Source: Casuarius casuarius (taxonomy: Eukaryota; Chordata; Aves; Casuariiformes; Casuariidae). From it: 64,000 nucleotides of DNA. The notes beneath the pieces are model-generated. The model saw nothing but the letters and a program-made list of their open reading frames with translations. It was not told the origin of the DNA and did not search any database. This document shows positions 40,001 through 51,500 of this stretch, in pieces. Numbering within the stretch: position 1 is the first letter of the stretch; each line of letters begins with the position of its first letter. The DNA is taken from assembly GCA_003342895.1 (NCBI GenBank), contig PTFA01000111.1, positions 2,931,607-2,995,606 of the forward strand. The letters are read 5' to 3'. Made by a program: the position numbers and the translations under genes.

Positions 40001-41077
40001 ACTGCTATTATCTTGGAAGGCTATACAGGGAGGAAGTATTTCTCATTTTGTATAGCTTTTATTAAATATCTTTCAATTGAGAACACTTAGGTTCTGCTTC
40101 CAGACCTTGCAATTTTTTCATTCAACAGACAATAAATGATCTCATGAAAAATAAAATGCACCAATATTATAAAATGCAAATAGGCATAATGCATAGCACC
40201 CAGAACTGGTCCCAAAGTAGTAATATAGCAGTCTGAAAAAATCAGTAAGACTTGCTTAAGCCATTCCTGCAAAATCTGTCTTTGACAGGACAGGATAGAG
40301 AACTTCAGACAGGAAGTCAGGTGCTTCCAGCTTCTCCGTCCTCCTGTCAGAAAAAGTCTTAAACAAACCTCTAATTCAGAGATGACGGGCTACAGACTTA
40401 TCTCAGTCTTTGGGCCTGGTGAATTCCAAGTTTGAATTAATGTATGTCAGTGACACCCTTCAAATGGTTCAACAAAACCAACTTTGGGGAGCTGCTGCCC
40501 AACTATTCCCTGAATTTTGAGAGCACAATCAAAACAGAAAAAAAGCACTTCCACCCACCCCACGTGACTAGCCCTAAACCAGCTTCATGTTTTTAATGAT
40601 AATTTAAAACAAAATCACTACTGCTGCCGGTGGGATATAACACGGGTTTTCTCAATCCAATTCAGACTGCGAATGCCCACCCCAACTGTATCACCATGAT
40701 ATGCTGTGACCAGTCAGGAAAGTTCACAGAAAGCTGGGTAGGCTAATTTATATTTATAAGCAGAATAGATAAATGAGTTTAGCTCTTTCATCCCACCAGC
40801 CAGATGGTTTAAATCCTAATCTGAGACAGCTAATTACAGCACAGTACTCTGCGCTAACAAAATACGGAAAACCCTCGCCTGCGCTGCAGCACCTTTGCAA
40901 GGGAAAAGGCNGCAGAGGGCCCAGGCTCCCTGAAAGGGACCTGGCCCACTCCCACGCAGCCCGATGTGCGCACAGTCCTGTTTTTTAACACACAACGCGT
41001 GTTAAAAAGCAGGGTGCTGAGAAATCAGATCTCGCCCGCTCGGCAAGGTTCGGGCAGCCAGCGTACTCACCGGACAT
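24888..41077 (-). CDS. GYG2: Glycogenin-2, complete eight-exon gene
   Basis: Cytosolic GT8 glucosyltransferase (EC 2.4.1.186) that self-glucosylates from UDP-glucose and primes glycogen for glycogen synthase. Exons in gene order: 41077-41071, 35276-35141, 33386-33212, 31891-31729, 31150-31024, 30045-29823, 28633-28493, 25049-24888; 1134 nt, 377 residues, all AG/GT sites in phase. The start [13 protein letters not shown] aligns with the family start. Key residues keep GYG1 numbering: DAD 102-104 and His212 (manganese), Asp160 and Asp163, Tyr195 (acceptor, in VYTYVPAF), Lys218. The C-terminus [17 protein letters not shown] is the glycogen-synthase-binding motif. [27 protein letters not shown] and [12 protein letters not shown] favour GYG2 over GYG1. 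Human GYG2, about 500 residues from memory, has a long linker that is absent here. Introns 2-6 (33387-35140, 31892-33211, 31151-31728, 30046-31023, 28634-29822) show nothing notable. Confidence 0.95.
25926..25948. repeat. (TG)n microsatellite
   Basis: Pure TG run of 23 bases. Confidence 0.9.
26463..26468 (-). terminator. Candidate poly(A) signal (ATTAAA) for the alternative exon
   Basis: ATTAAA variant on the minus strand, followed by tgtattttttcctgc. It would end a short transcript just past the candidate exon. Confidence 0.3.
26521..26772 (-). CDS. Candidate alternative 3' exon of GYG2 with membrane anchor
   Basis: Seen: acceptor tctgtattttag|C with a branch-like gctaata upstream, then 83 codons open in phase 0 ([15 protein letters not shown]...) and TAA at 26523-26521. 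The exon 7 donor is also phase 0, so a spliced product would read in frame: 324 + 83 = 407 residues. Exon residues 37-57 ([20 protein letters not shown] plus P) form one hydrophobic helix with Lys33 and Lys36 before it. The C-terminus is CAIS, which fits a CaaX box. ATTAAA lies on the minus strand at 26468-26463, about 55 bp past the stop. Inferred: a tail-anchored glycogenin lacking the synthase-binding motif. I do not recognise the sequence as any family. It may be a chance open frame. Confidence 0.4.
   Translation of the reverse strand, partial: QPVCEVEQRSSNMHLSEPDRSSEQHMLHPAFQKTSKLVHVTFCIVLLLIIACMSLLPASFWERSSTYDAMYKSFFDSFSCAIS
28493..28633 (-). CDS. GYG2: GYG2 exon 7 (linker)
   Basis: 141 bp, residues 278-324, phase 0 at both ends; acceptor tgttag, donor GCG|gtaagt. 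It encodes [17 protein letters not shown], then [10 protein letters not shown] and SPEELIFKA. This poorly conserved linker is far shorter than the human GYG2 one. The phase-0 donor could also join the candidate exon at 26772. Confidence 0.88.
29823..30045 (-). CDS. GYG2: GYG2 exon 6
   Basis: 223 bp, residues 203-277. It encodes [20 protein letters not shown] (His212, Lys218) and [14 protein letters not shown], then a short acidic linker. The donor is AAG|gtaagt. Confidence 0.96.
31024..31150 (-). CDS. GYG2: GYG2 exon 5 (autoglucosylated Tyr195)
   Basis: 127 bp, residues 161-203 (split). It encodes [39 protein letters not shown] and FN. Tyr195 matches the acceptor tyrosine of glycogenin-1, and Asp163 lies in GGDQG. 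Confidence 0.96.
31701..31732 (-). repeat. 16-bp tandem duplication carrying the exon 4 splice donor
   Basis: Minus strand: gatggtaaggggcaaa followed by gatggtaaggggcaag (15 of 16 identical). Each copy holds a GATG|gtaagg donor. The upstream copy is the true exon 4 end. Confidence 0.9.
31729..31891 (-). CDS. GYG2: GYG2 exon 4
   Basis: 163 bp, residues 107-161 (split). It encodes [33 protein letters not shown] and GSFDG. The donor GATG|gtaagg is repeated 16 bp downstream in the intron; the proximal copy keeps the conserved GSFDGGDQG frame. Confidence 0.96.
33212..33386 (-). CDS. GYG2: GYG2 exon 3 (DxD motif)
   Basis: 175 bp, residues 48-106; acceptor tggtag, donor TTTG|gtgagt. It encodes [36 protein letters not shown] and [13 protein letters not shown] at 102-104 is the metal- and UDP-binding DxD. 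Confidence 0.96.
35141..35276 (-). CDS. GYG2: GYG2 exon 2
   Basis: 136 bp; acceptor taacag, donor GATGAG|gtaaga. It encodes [20 protein letters not shown], the start of the GT8 nucleotide-binding fold, through residue 47. Other frames carry stops. Confidence 0.95.
35277..41070. other. GYG2 intron 1 (5.8 kb)
   Basis: AT-rich, no coding exon recognised. A donor-like CTAG|gtaagg occurs on the minus strand near 38718 without a convincing exon in front of it. The 5' end runs into the CpG island. Confidence 0.7.
41071..41077 (-). CDS. GYG2: GYG2 exon 1 coding part (MS)
   Basis: Only seven coding bases, ATGTCCG, before the donor gtgagt. They sit in a CpG island, and joining to exon 2 gives [13 protein letters not shown], the expected family start. 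Confidence 0.88.
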
Positions 41078-41438
41078 GCTGCAGGACGGGGAGCGGGTTG
41101 CCCTGTCGCAGACCAGCTGGGCTCTGCACCCTCGTCACCTGCCCTCAGCGCCCCGGCGCACTCGGAAAGTCGCCAAGGGGATTAGCCTCTTTCCTGCTGA
41201 GGACAGTGCGAGGCGAATTATGTCCACGGGTACTCCAGCCTTCCTGCGCAGCAGCAGAGAAATGGCATTAGCAACAGGGACTACCGGACAGCCTTGGCAC
41301 GACCCTGCACTCCCCTCTCCCGGCGCGGGCTCCTCTCCTTCCCCGCGGGCCGCCCTCCCCCTGCCCACCCGCGGCGGGGCACAGCCGCCTCCGCCACCCG
41401 CGCAGCGCCCCGCCTCCGCGCAGCCCCCCACGCGTGGC

Positions 41439-41479
41439 CGCGGCACTGCGGCGCACCGTGGCGGCGCCGCAGTGCCGCG
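41439..41479. repeat. Perfect 16-bp inverted repeat in the CpG island
   Basis: Left arm 41439-41454 (cgcggcactgcggcgc) and right arm 41464-41479 are exact reverse complements with a 9-bp spacer. They could form a very stable hairpin or cruciform. Confidence 0.9.
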
Positions 41480-41490
41480 CGCCGCCGCCC

Positions 41491-41497
41491 GATTGGC
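41491..41497 (-). promoter_or_regulatory. CCAAT box (NF-Y type)
   Basis: gattggc on the plus strand reads gCCAATc on the minus strand, the direction of GYG2, inside the island. Confidence 0.55.
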
Positions 41498-41513
41498 CGC
41501 CGCGCGGCAGCTA

Positions 41514-41528
41514 CCGCCCCGCCCCGCC
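41514..41528. promoter_or_regulatory. Overlapping GC boxes (SP1 type)
   Basis: ccgccccgccccgcc, two overlapping SP1-like sites, about 20 bp from the CCAAT box. Confidence 0.55.
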
Positions 41529-42226
41529 GCAGCCGTCGCGGCCGTTGCGCCCTGCTGGCCTCCGGGGAGCGCGGGCCGTTACCGAGCCCTGTCTCGGGCT
41601 GCCCGCCCGGCAGGGCTGCGGGGNCGCGGGGAATGGTCCCCCCGCCGTCGTTCCTTGCTCCGCGGGCTGTTGGGCGTTGCGTGGAGCCCGCCGAGGTGTA
41701 ACGCGGTAGCCTGGGAGCCCCGGTGGCATGTCTGATCCCGGAGGACTTTACCGGGACTAAGATCTTTATCAGAGATAAAAATAAGTCCCGTCTGGGGGGA
41801 GATGCTGCCCTCGGAGCAGGGCGGTGCAGGCCGCAGCCACAGGCCAAAAAAAAAAGGGGGCTCGTGGGCTGCATCAAGCCACCTTCGCTCCCCGTGCGCC
41901 TCGCCACCTTTCCCCTTCAGACACCCCCCACGCGGCCCTGTTCAGACACCCCCAAGGGAGGAAAATAAGCTAGAGGAGGCTCTCATATGCAGTCTTTTTA
42001 AGGCAAATATGGACATCTTTGATAGTTAAAATTGCAGGATGTAGTAAAGAGGATTTAGAGAACGAGCATGGTGGCTTCAGTACGGCTTACGGTAACTGGG
42101 ATAAATGGGATTCACCACAGTATCACTCTGTGTTACCGCCGCGGCGGTCTGTCTTCCGTTTCTTGGGAGCTGCCATAAGCCCTGCAGATGCAGACAGTCT
42201 GATAACTGGCCATACAAGCACTGTGA

Positions 42227-42260
42227 ATATACATACATACATATATACACACACACACGC
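42227..42260. repeat. (CATA)n/(CA)n microsatellite
   Basis: acatacatacatatata followed by acacacacac. Confidence 0.85.
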
Positions 42261-45127
42261 ACTCAGAGCATGTTTCGGCCAATAATACTAAAGTGAATTT
42301 AATCAAGTATGTGTAATTCTGCCACGCAGCACCTTTGGAAGGTAGTTCAAGGCTGATGTAGTTCAGCAGAGGCAATTTAGTGTCACTTCTGTGAAAGTCA
42401 CCAGCTACGTAGTGGAGGAAAGTGACTTAACACAGAGTGTCTGGGAGGGAAAGGCATGTGCCACTCAACCATTAAACCTTTATTTTCCGCAATCCGCAGG
42501 TGATGCTGGCAGCTATCACATTGCTTGCGGCTAGTCTGAGCTGCAGCAGACGTTTTCTGACATACCGGGAGGATCCTAACAGTGCGTCAGAGAAGAGGAT
42601 ATCATTGTTTTAGTAGTGGCAGTGGGGTTTATGGAAAAAGGGACATAAATGCATAGGAAATTAAACTTCATTCATTCCACACCAAAAAATAAATTCTCAG
42701 GAAATGCATTAATCATCTCAGACAGGTCAATTAAAAAATATTCTTACAAACAGCAAGATTGCTGTTGTAGATGCTTTTACTGGCAGATTTGTTTCAATTA
42801 CAGGACTTTTTATAATCAACAAAAGCATTTTCCTCGTAACAAAACCTATGTCTAAAATGGGATGGGTTTTTGTTATACTTGTGTACCACCAAATTTTTTA
42901 CAGGATAGACTNGACTTAGAATGGCAAAGCCAATAATACAAGCTAGGGTTACCATGGTCTAACAGCTAGTTTACATTCTCTTCCTTCTCTCTCAAATTTG
43001 AATACTTAGAGCTTCCCTAATTAAACACTCCATTAGTTGAAGAATTGCTGAAAAGCAAACACTGAAAGGTTTACCTGCACACAGGTATATTGGAGTTGTT
43101 ATGTTGATGTCATTAAACCAAAGAGCTTCAGAGGATTAGAAGTCTGGGGGGGGAGGGGAGGGTTGACCAACTCTAGCAAGCAATTTGTGCTCAAATTCTC
43201 CTCAGTAAAATCTGCTTTTTGGCTAATGGTATTAACACAAGTACTTTAAACTGAATAAGACATTGTTTTAAAAAATACTGTGAACACATTAAAGTCAGTT
43301 GTAATAATATTTCAAAAGAAAAAATATTTATGTTCTAAATGATACACAGATCCTTCTCTGGACATGGCTCCTGGAAAAAAAAAATACATATTCTTAAGCT
43401 GTTTTCTTTTTTCCTTAAAGACTTCTGTTTGAAGCATTTGTTTCTTTTCTCTAGCAGGATTTAGATAAATTTGGATAAAGGGCATCAGCCAGCATATTTC
43501 CCAGAAAGTACCAAACGAAACTCAGCTTATCTTAGATAAAACACAGTAAGTGTTTATTGAAGATTTTCAAGAGAAAGAAGCAAAATAAGTATTTTTTATT
43601 GTTAAACAAATGACTGAACTGGCAGCTACAAGACTTTTTTTTCAAAATAGGATTATCAGCTCTTCAGATGGTCACTTCAGCTGCACAGTAGAAATCTCTT
43701 AATAGTTTGGTAACCAAACTACATGTCTACCTGACAAAACATGTACCAATCTGTTATAACTATTAGCATGGAAGGTTGACTGATAATTTTAAAGAAATGT
43801 CATGCATCTCTGAAAACCAAATTAAAACATGTATTAACGTTCATAAATTGAAAGTGATAGCCACAAAGGTGCTCCTTCCTTTGTGTGTTGTCAGGATGGT
43901 TCCATATTTAAACTTATGTACATTGTATTTTCTTAGTTTCAGGATCAAAATAAAGATTATGATAATCTCTTTCCTCAGCAACTGTTTCAAATATAATTAG
44001 TTAAAGGATTATATTATTTTATAAAAAGAGTACTTTCCCAGATGCCATCTTTCTCTCAACAATTTAATAAACACAAAATCATGTTTACCTGCATCTACAG
44101 TCAATTTCACTAGTAAGACAAAACATGCTTTTAATGTAAGATGAAGATCAAAATACAGAGATTTCATCTATGCTTAAAAGGATTAGCTAAAATAGCTGTA
44201 TCATAGAATTATGCCAGGAAACTCTACTAGTTTTGCTAGCTTTCAGCAGCATTTAATTCTTTTACTAACAGTTTGATTCAATTAACTAAATGGAGGCAGT
44301 GAAACCAGGAAAATGCCAGTTTTTATTGATAACAGGATGTCTACATGAGAACATTTGTTAGCACAGCTTGGCTGGTCAGGAACAAGGGGAAAAGATGAAA
44401 CAGCCTTGCTAGAAAAGGTTTCATTATCAACCATGCCTCTGCTAAAGGATATATACGAAATTTAAAAGTAGGTGTGACATAAATTTTACAGAACAAAGTA
44501 TCACAGACTAGTTCTAAATGATTCCAAAAACTTTGTGCCTGTTTTTCCTTTACAGAAATTATCAATAATATGATTCTTTATTAAAAAAGAACTGTCAGAT
44601 TATAATGACTATAAAGACTTCTAGAACAGGCTCTAAGTTCTCAAGAAGAGAATTTACAAAATTTACTTCAGTTTCCAGTTCTTGAGAAGACCTAAACACC
44701 ATTTCAAAAAAAAACAAAACAAAACAAAATATGTGTTCCTCTCATGTTTNGGAGATTTTTTTTAAACAGTGGTCCATCAATATACATATTCTCATGCTAT
44801 ATTTAAAATTAAAAATTAATACGTTTTTCATCTATAGCTCTATTTTGCAAGAATTCAGACATTAGATACAAAATAAAGGCATTATAATTTTTATATATAA
44901 TTAATTAATTATATAACTTCAACTTTTCCTTAAACATTATAGACAATACAGACATATACTAAAGAAACCCAAAATGTATGACTGGAAGTGGCAATTGCCT
45001 TACTCTATCAGAAGGATCAACTATTTTGGCTAATTATGAAAACAAGAAAAAATGCTCAGTGACTCAAATGCTCAGAAACCAAAATCATTAAATTTCAAGT
45101 ACATATTATACTTGATTTCTTGGGGGT

Positions 45128-45177
45128 TTTATTATCTAAAATAACTTCTGAATCAAAATACCTATTCCACCTTTATT
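45128..45177 (-). terminator. Candidate XG poly(A) signals
   Basis: Two minus-strand AATAAA hexamers, at 45177-45172 and 45133-45128, about 315 and 360 bp past the XG stop. No closer one was seen. Confidence 0.45.
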
Positions 45178-45490
45178 AATAGACATAAGATAGTGCAATA
45201 TTATCTACAGCCGTTTAAGCACATCTTTAATGACATATGGTTCAAGGTGGAAGAGTAACATCAGGTAGAAGAGAAGAGAATTGCAATGTCTCAACAAAAT
45301 GTTTAGAGGAAGATTGGTAAACTTTTCTGTATCAGGATGATAAAAACAAAGTAGAATAAAAGTTTGTCAGGCTGTGACTGAATGCTCCTTTTCTGGACCA
45401 AGGAAACCATCAGTTTAGAAGAGCAATCTGTAAGATAATATCGCCAATCAAAGCAGCCTGTCGTCATTGGGTAACTTTTCTTTCAGCAGT

Positions 45491-45507
45491 TTACACTGTA
45501 GCCCGAC
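45491..45507 (-). CDS. XG: XG terminal exon (stop)
   Basis: 17 coding bases, GRATV then TAA, after acceptor cattttttag. The short cytoplasmic tail agrees with human XG, but another 3' exon cannot be excluded. Confidence 0.6.
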
Positions 45508-48500
45508 CTAAAAAATGAAGATTGAAAATTCAGCATTTCTGTGATGGATATTCTTTGCTAGTTGTTCAATGTATAAACTATTTTCTGTGTTTTTTTACTC
45601 CAGTCTTTTCAAGCATCAAGTGGGACCCTTGTTCCTCCAGAGAGGTATAGACAGCATCTCCCGTTTTCTCTATCTCACTCCCCCTGTCCAGAGTGCTACA
45701 GCATCACTGACTGCAGCCCTTCATCAGAATTTGACATGATGCTTCTGTTATACCCGTGTTGTAGAAACAGAGAAAAAAGGTGACTGTCAGGGTCCTGAGT
45801 GCACAAATGGCCCTTTTGTGGTGATGGGCCTCACCTGGGGTTTCTGCCCTCTGCCTAGGGGCTTCACTTCGGCTCTGGCCTGGGCCGTCGGTCCCTGCCA
45901 GAGCTGCGCCTGGGGGGACCCCCCCCCAGCCTTGTGCTGAATTGATGTTTGGGTTTCCTGGCTTGCCCTTGGATCTCACTTGTTGCCTTGCCTTCATCTT
46001 GTGATCACTGGGCTTTCGTAGGACCTGTTGCTGTCAGCCCTGCTCTGCTCATCTGCATGGTGGTTGTTGAGACCTCACGTTACCTACTTCCTTTCATGAA
46101 GTGATTTACATCTGTCTTTTGGACCTGTTATGGCTTCCTATGATTGTCCTTGATGAAGATTAATTACAAATATCTCTTACAGATCAGTGAGATTGTTTGG
46201 AATAAGATTTTCAAAAACCCTCACTGCTGACCTATTTCTGTCCCTACTGAAATTTTTTTGTAAAATCCCCCTTTACTTCAGAATTAAATCAACTCAAAAA
46301 GTGGGAAGCTAATTTGTTCTTACCTCGTGGTTTAAAACAAAGTTTCTTGTTCTTGTAAGCTGAGTAGGCTGCTATCGATCCAACAACTAATATCACAAAA
46401 GCAGAAATTATAGGAGATGTGACTCCAGCTATTAATCCTGAATCTGTAGAAAAAGAGAGACAGTTTTTACCAGAGGCATTGAAATAATATGACTTAAGCA
46501 TATTTCCTACCAAGGTGTGTTTTTGCAAAGCTTTGAGAATTGTTTGGTGTAACATTGGAATTTGATATACAGCATCAAATAGAAGACTAGAAATTATGTT
46601 ATATTATAGCTGATGTGAAAATAGTGTCTTACAGCATCATTTAGCATATGTACTACTTTTATAATGCTAACATTTTTTTACTATTTAAGATGCTCTGAAA
46701 CAAGTTACAGAATAAATTATTCACTATACCAGTATTTCCTCCATGATTGAAATGATGCTCGTCTTCTCCTGGAATAGAGTGTAGAGTTCCATCAAAAATG
46801 TTTTTTGCCATGTTTTGAGAACAAAGTCTTTACTTAGCAAAACAATTTCACACAAAAAGTCAAACTAGGTAGCTAGAGCAGAGCTCTATGAGAAAAGAGT
46901 TGTGATTCTAATCCTGACTGGCAGTTGGTTTGGTAGGAGGGATAACCTTCCATCTGTCTGCAACTTCATTGTTTAAGTATAATAATACTATCCTCTAAAA
47001 AAAGGATAATACTCAGCTGTCTACACCAAGTTCATTTCAAAGGAAATGGGAGGCCAATACTGTATTCTTGTTATTGTCTACTGCCAGAAGAGCAGATGAT
47101 TTATCAGTAATTTAAGTTAATATCATAGGTCCAGTGCATCTATTTCCAGTTATGAGCAGGAGCCCCTTGCTTTGGGACTATCCTAGCTGAATTCAGAAGG
47201 ATTAATCCTGCAAGATTCTGGTTTAGCCCTGCAAAGTTCTTAGGGATAGGTTTCAAGTGACTTAGAGCTTCAGGCTCAAAGCTATGGTTTGTGGAGAAAG
47301 ATGACATTTAAATAAGAATAGCAGAATTTTGTCCTATTCCTTCAGTGACAGATTCCTGCTAAAGCAAAACCAGATAGCTTTGAATTATAATAATCAGAGA
47401 GAAGCTGCAAGGAGAATTGGCAAATACTACCTGGTAGCCGTGGTGGTAAAGGCTTCCCATCAAGGAGATCTAAGTCATTAAAACTTCCTGCAAGATAAAG
47501 ATTAGAATTCCTGTTGCAAAATTATCTAAACAGTGGTACCCCTTCAGCTCCCTTGTCCAGTCTCTTTGTAATGTTCTTGGGAGAGGTAAGGGACCTTTGG
47601 AAATCCACCTGGCAGGTGGGTTAGGTATCTTGCACCAAATGATGACCCATTCAAATGCACCTGGAAGCTGGAGTACTAAAACTGTCAGTGCATGAAGCTG
47701 ACCGTTCTGAGCATGAAGACATATACTTCTGGCAATAAATTAAATCTGTGCTGTGTTTAGGAGCCCAAAGCAGGGGAAATGTGCAAAAGCCCTTCTTGTT
47801 AACTGACCCAGCTGTGTGCATCTGTATAGCCACCAGTGGGATGTGTGGGCTCCAATAGCACAAATCCATGTATAGTACAGATATCTCAAATCCCAGCTGC
47901 TCCCACAGAAGGGAGTCAGGGGGTCCCTTCTAGGCAAGACCTCAGACAGATCTATCTGTCCACAGCTGGCCACTACAATCATAGTAGAAGTAAAGATGGG
48001 ATACATGGTGGCAGCTAGGATAGATATGCCATTTCCACTATACCTAAGTGTGTGTCTGGGACCACACTCAAAAGCAATGCAGGCTTAAGCTCCATCTCCC
48101 CAGTCCCACCTGGTTTATGCCCCAGAACCATCTCAGATTCACATCTCAGTATGGACTTGCACGTAGGCTCATCCACACCATGGGGCTAGACATCAGATGT
48201 GGACCTTAGCATGGTTCAGTGAAAGGAAAACTTTTGGCAAACCCTTGGTTCATACCCAAAATGAAAGGGCATACAAGGGAGGATTAAACTATTGTTGCTT
48301 AGGATTCAATATCCTACATGTTAGGCAGAAAAAAAAAACTTTTTGGTACCAACACTAAAGCTCAGAAAATCTTTCCAAACACTGAGTCAAAAACAGTGAT
48401 TACAAAAGGGGGAGGGGAAGGGATGATTAAAATGATTAATAACAAAATAATAGAATAAACTGTTCAAAGTGGCTGATCTGAACAGCTCATTGTGTTAAGA

Positions 48501-51500
48501 TTTTCTTTAGGGAAAACATTCTTACCAGAATCACTGTGGCTTCCTGGTCGTGGTGGAAGAGGTGGATATAAAGGTTTTCTTGGGATGTCACCTATTAGTA
48601 ATAAATATTGTTAGATGGTGAAAAACAGAAAACTTAGAGCTGTAAATAAAGAGTACAATAACCTCAGATTTTTATATTTATTTCTATTTTTCCCCAGTAA
48701 AGTAAGAAAAGGACCTTGTCACTATTTGAAAAGTATCTATCTTGATAGCAACAAATTACTAGGTACTAAAGCCAGTTAGAAAATGGAAAGGAAAAATTTT
48801 CAAAATTAAAATGAGGAAAGAATCCACAAGAATGTCCAAGAAGAATATTTCATGTATTTCTGGCAAGTGCTAATATTAATTAATGCTGACATCTGGAAGG
48901 AACAATATGATACTGTAGGTGGCAGTGGGGCAGTGATGCGGAGCCAACAGAGCCAGTTCATGTTCTAGGCTGGGCAAGAGGCAAGAGGTTAACTCTGCCA
49001 CTGACAGCTATTGTTAAAAACTGGAGACTAGTTTCATCTAACACTTGCTGCATTCATCTAACACATGACGAATTTTCTACTCTTGAACAGTGCAAACTGA
49101 GCTTAGGCTTCAGCTTTGTTCCTTAGGATTTTGTGCTAGTATTCAGTCTTTATTTCTGCCATAGTATTAGGAAAAAATGCACTGGATAGAGAGGGAGATC
49201 AGAACACTCATAATTTACAAACTGCACACATAGTGCTGGATTAGCAAGTACATTCAGGTCAAACACTGCCAAAGTTAATGCCTAGGGCCATTGTTCTGCA
49301 TATATAAAGTCCCATCCTTTCTCCAACAAGATCAGTAGCATATTTAATTGATCACATAACCAAGCAGTGAATTTGGCTTTATTTCCAAACAGCTCAAAGT
49401 TAGGTCACAGAAATAATTACCACTTTCCTTCACTGTCCTTAAATCTTTCTTTTGCCTACAATACATGCCAGATACACTTGTATCATGTTTTCCTCTTGTC
49501 TAGGTGCTTAATATAATGCTTCTGTCCATGACTAACTTTCAGGTTCTGTTTCAGTAAAATATTTAAATATATTCTTAAATTTGAGCCTACTGCAGTCAAT
49601 GGATTTTAGGCACACTCTTAAAGCTTTACTGAGTCAGACTTTTCCAAATTACTGCTATCTAACAGAAGAAAAGATTTGTTCTATCACAGAACCCTATGTA
49701 ATTTTCTAAGACCCACCATTACACAAAAGCAGAAAACTACAAATCCCATTATTCAATTTGACTATGATTCTGTAGTTATTAAATCTTCTGTAAACTGAAT
49801 AGGATATATTCTATGTCATAGCTAGTGAAAAATAACATCTTAAGAACATATCATTAATCCCATTATACCATGTATGAATGCCAATTAAAAGCATGAACTG
49901 AAAATAGGCTGAAGAAATAGAAACCAAGGGAAACATCATTAGCCATTTTCTGAATCAGAAGGTGGTATTTAATAGAGATACTTAAGCTATTCGTTAATAG
50001 TATAATCAACATACTAAAGCCATCCTCTAATAAAAGTATACAGTAAAAATGTTCAGGAGTGGAACAATTAATATGAGCAGGAAGAAGTGACATTATAAAC
50101 ATGAGAAATATAAACAAAATGATATTTATGGAAGTATAGACTAACATCTCATTCAAACACAGGCATCAAATGCCAGAGGGCAACCTGAAAATGCTGAAAG
50201 TCCTGGAAAGGAGAAGGAACTATATAAAAGCTTCTTTAAGACTGAAACATGACTAAAACAGACTACTGTAACTGATGTTATAATTCAGCGGTTCTGTACA
50301 ATGAGATGTGAAGTAATATTTCTTCTGGGTAACCTTGATTCAAGTGGAATTTTATGCTTTGATCCAAAACTAGCTGTACTTTAATTTATTTCAGTATGCA
50401 AGAACCTTTCCAGAGTACCTCATATCCTTAATACAGCTACCTCCAAAGACGCTAAAAATGTGGTACAAAAAAATCCAAGTTATGGATGTCATATGTCTAC
50501 ACATCTTAGTGCAATATTGTGAATATGACTTGGATTGGGTCTGGATGCTTGTTATAGCAGGTTACAAGGGCTTGACTGCCTCAAACCTAAGCTGTATCAC
50601 ATCCATCAGTGCTCATCTCTGAACACTGCCTTCCCTGCATTTTGGGGTCAGCACAAGTAAAACAAGCTCACACCTATCTCTATCCACATTGTTACCTCTG
50701 ATTCCTAACCTTAGGCAGACTCATCTTTGGCAGCTGAAGAAACTACTGCCATAATGAGTTCTCTTCATCCTTCTGCCAGCAGCTANCACTCCTGAGCCAG
50801 CATAGCTGAACAGGCAGTATCTCTTCTCCCAGCCATGGCCATGGGTAGCCTGGCACAGACATGTATACCATAGCTGACTTCAGTGTATATGAGTATGCCA
50901 GCTTGCAAACTCCCATGGCTGGCAACCAGGCACAGACTGTACTACTCTCCCAGCTCTGCATGATAACTCCTGGCAAAGGGACTGCATGGATATGAGCAGT
51001 AATGACTCCCACTACTACAGCTAAATCTTCTTGCAGTCTTAAAATGTGTTTACACAGATTAGGCAGACTTCAGAAAAAGACTACACAAAAAAACTCCCTA
51101 CCAAAAAAGAAGATTATGTCTGAGAAAAGAAAAAAATACTCACCCCCACCAAGAGCATCTCCTAAATGCAAATCATTATCTAAAAATGAAAAGGAAGAAG
51201 ATGTAAAGAAGTAAGTACTGGACAATTCTGGAGGGAAGTGAAATGCTAGTTTTTAATAGAAAGTATTAAAAAATAAAAGTTTGACAAGCAACTATTTTTC
51301 AGATCATGCCTGCAAAATCAAATCAAGTATCCTACTTTTCTTGAAAACTGTCATAGAATTTAATATTTATCCACAAATAATCAATAAATTATATATCATA
51401 CTTTCCACACAAAATACAACAGATGCATTCCTGCTTTAAGTAAGCAAACTCAGTATAAATCTAATAGTGCTGTCAAGATCGGTACCTCCCTAATATATGT

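Larger units (their letters stand above)
41035..41735 (-). promoter_or_regulatory. GYG2: CpG island promoter of GYG2
   Basis: Very GC- and CpG-rich block covering the GYG2 start codon, with the densest part at 41300-41720. It is the only strong island at a gene start in the window. It contains an inverted CCAAT box, adjacent GC boxes and a perfect 16-bp inverted repeat. No TATA box is seen, as is usual for island promoters. Long open frames across it on both strands are a by-product of GC content. Confidence 0.85.
41078..45490. other. Region between GYG2 start and XG stop
   Basis: First 0.9 kb is CpG island, then AT-rich sequence with CA/TA repeats at 42227-42260. The XG 3' UTR occupies the upper end. 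No gene seen on either strand between about 42 and 45 kb. Confidence 0.6.

Noticed and set aside
41076..41907. Long open frames on both strands in the CpG island (up to 219 codons)
   Set aside because: They consist of Ala, Arg, Pro and Gly from GC-rich sequence, overlap each other on both strands, and sit over the GYG2 promoter. No family resemblance.
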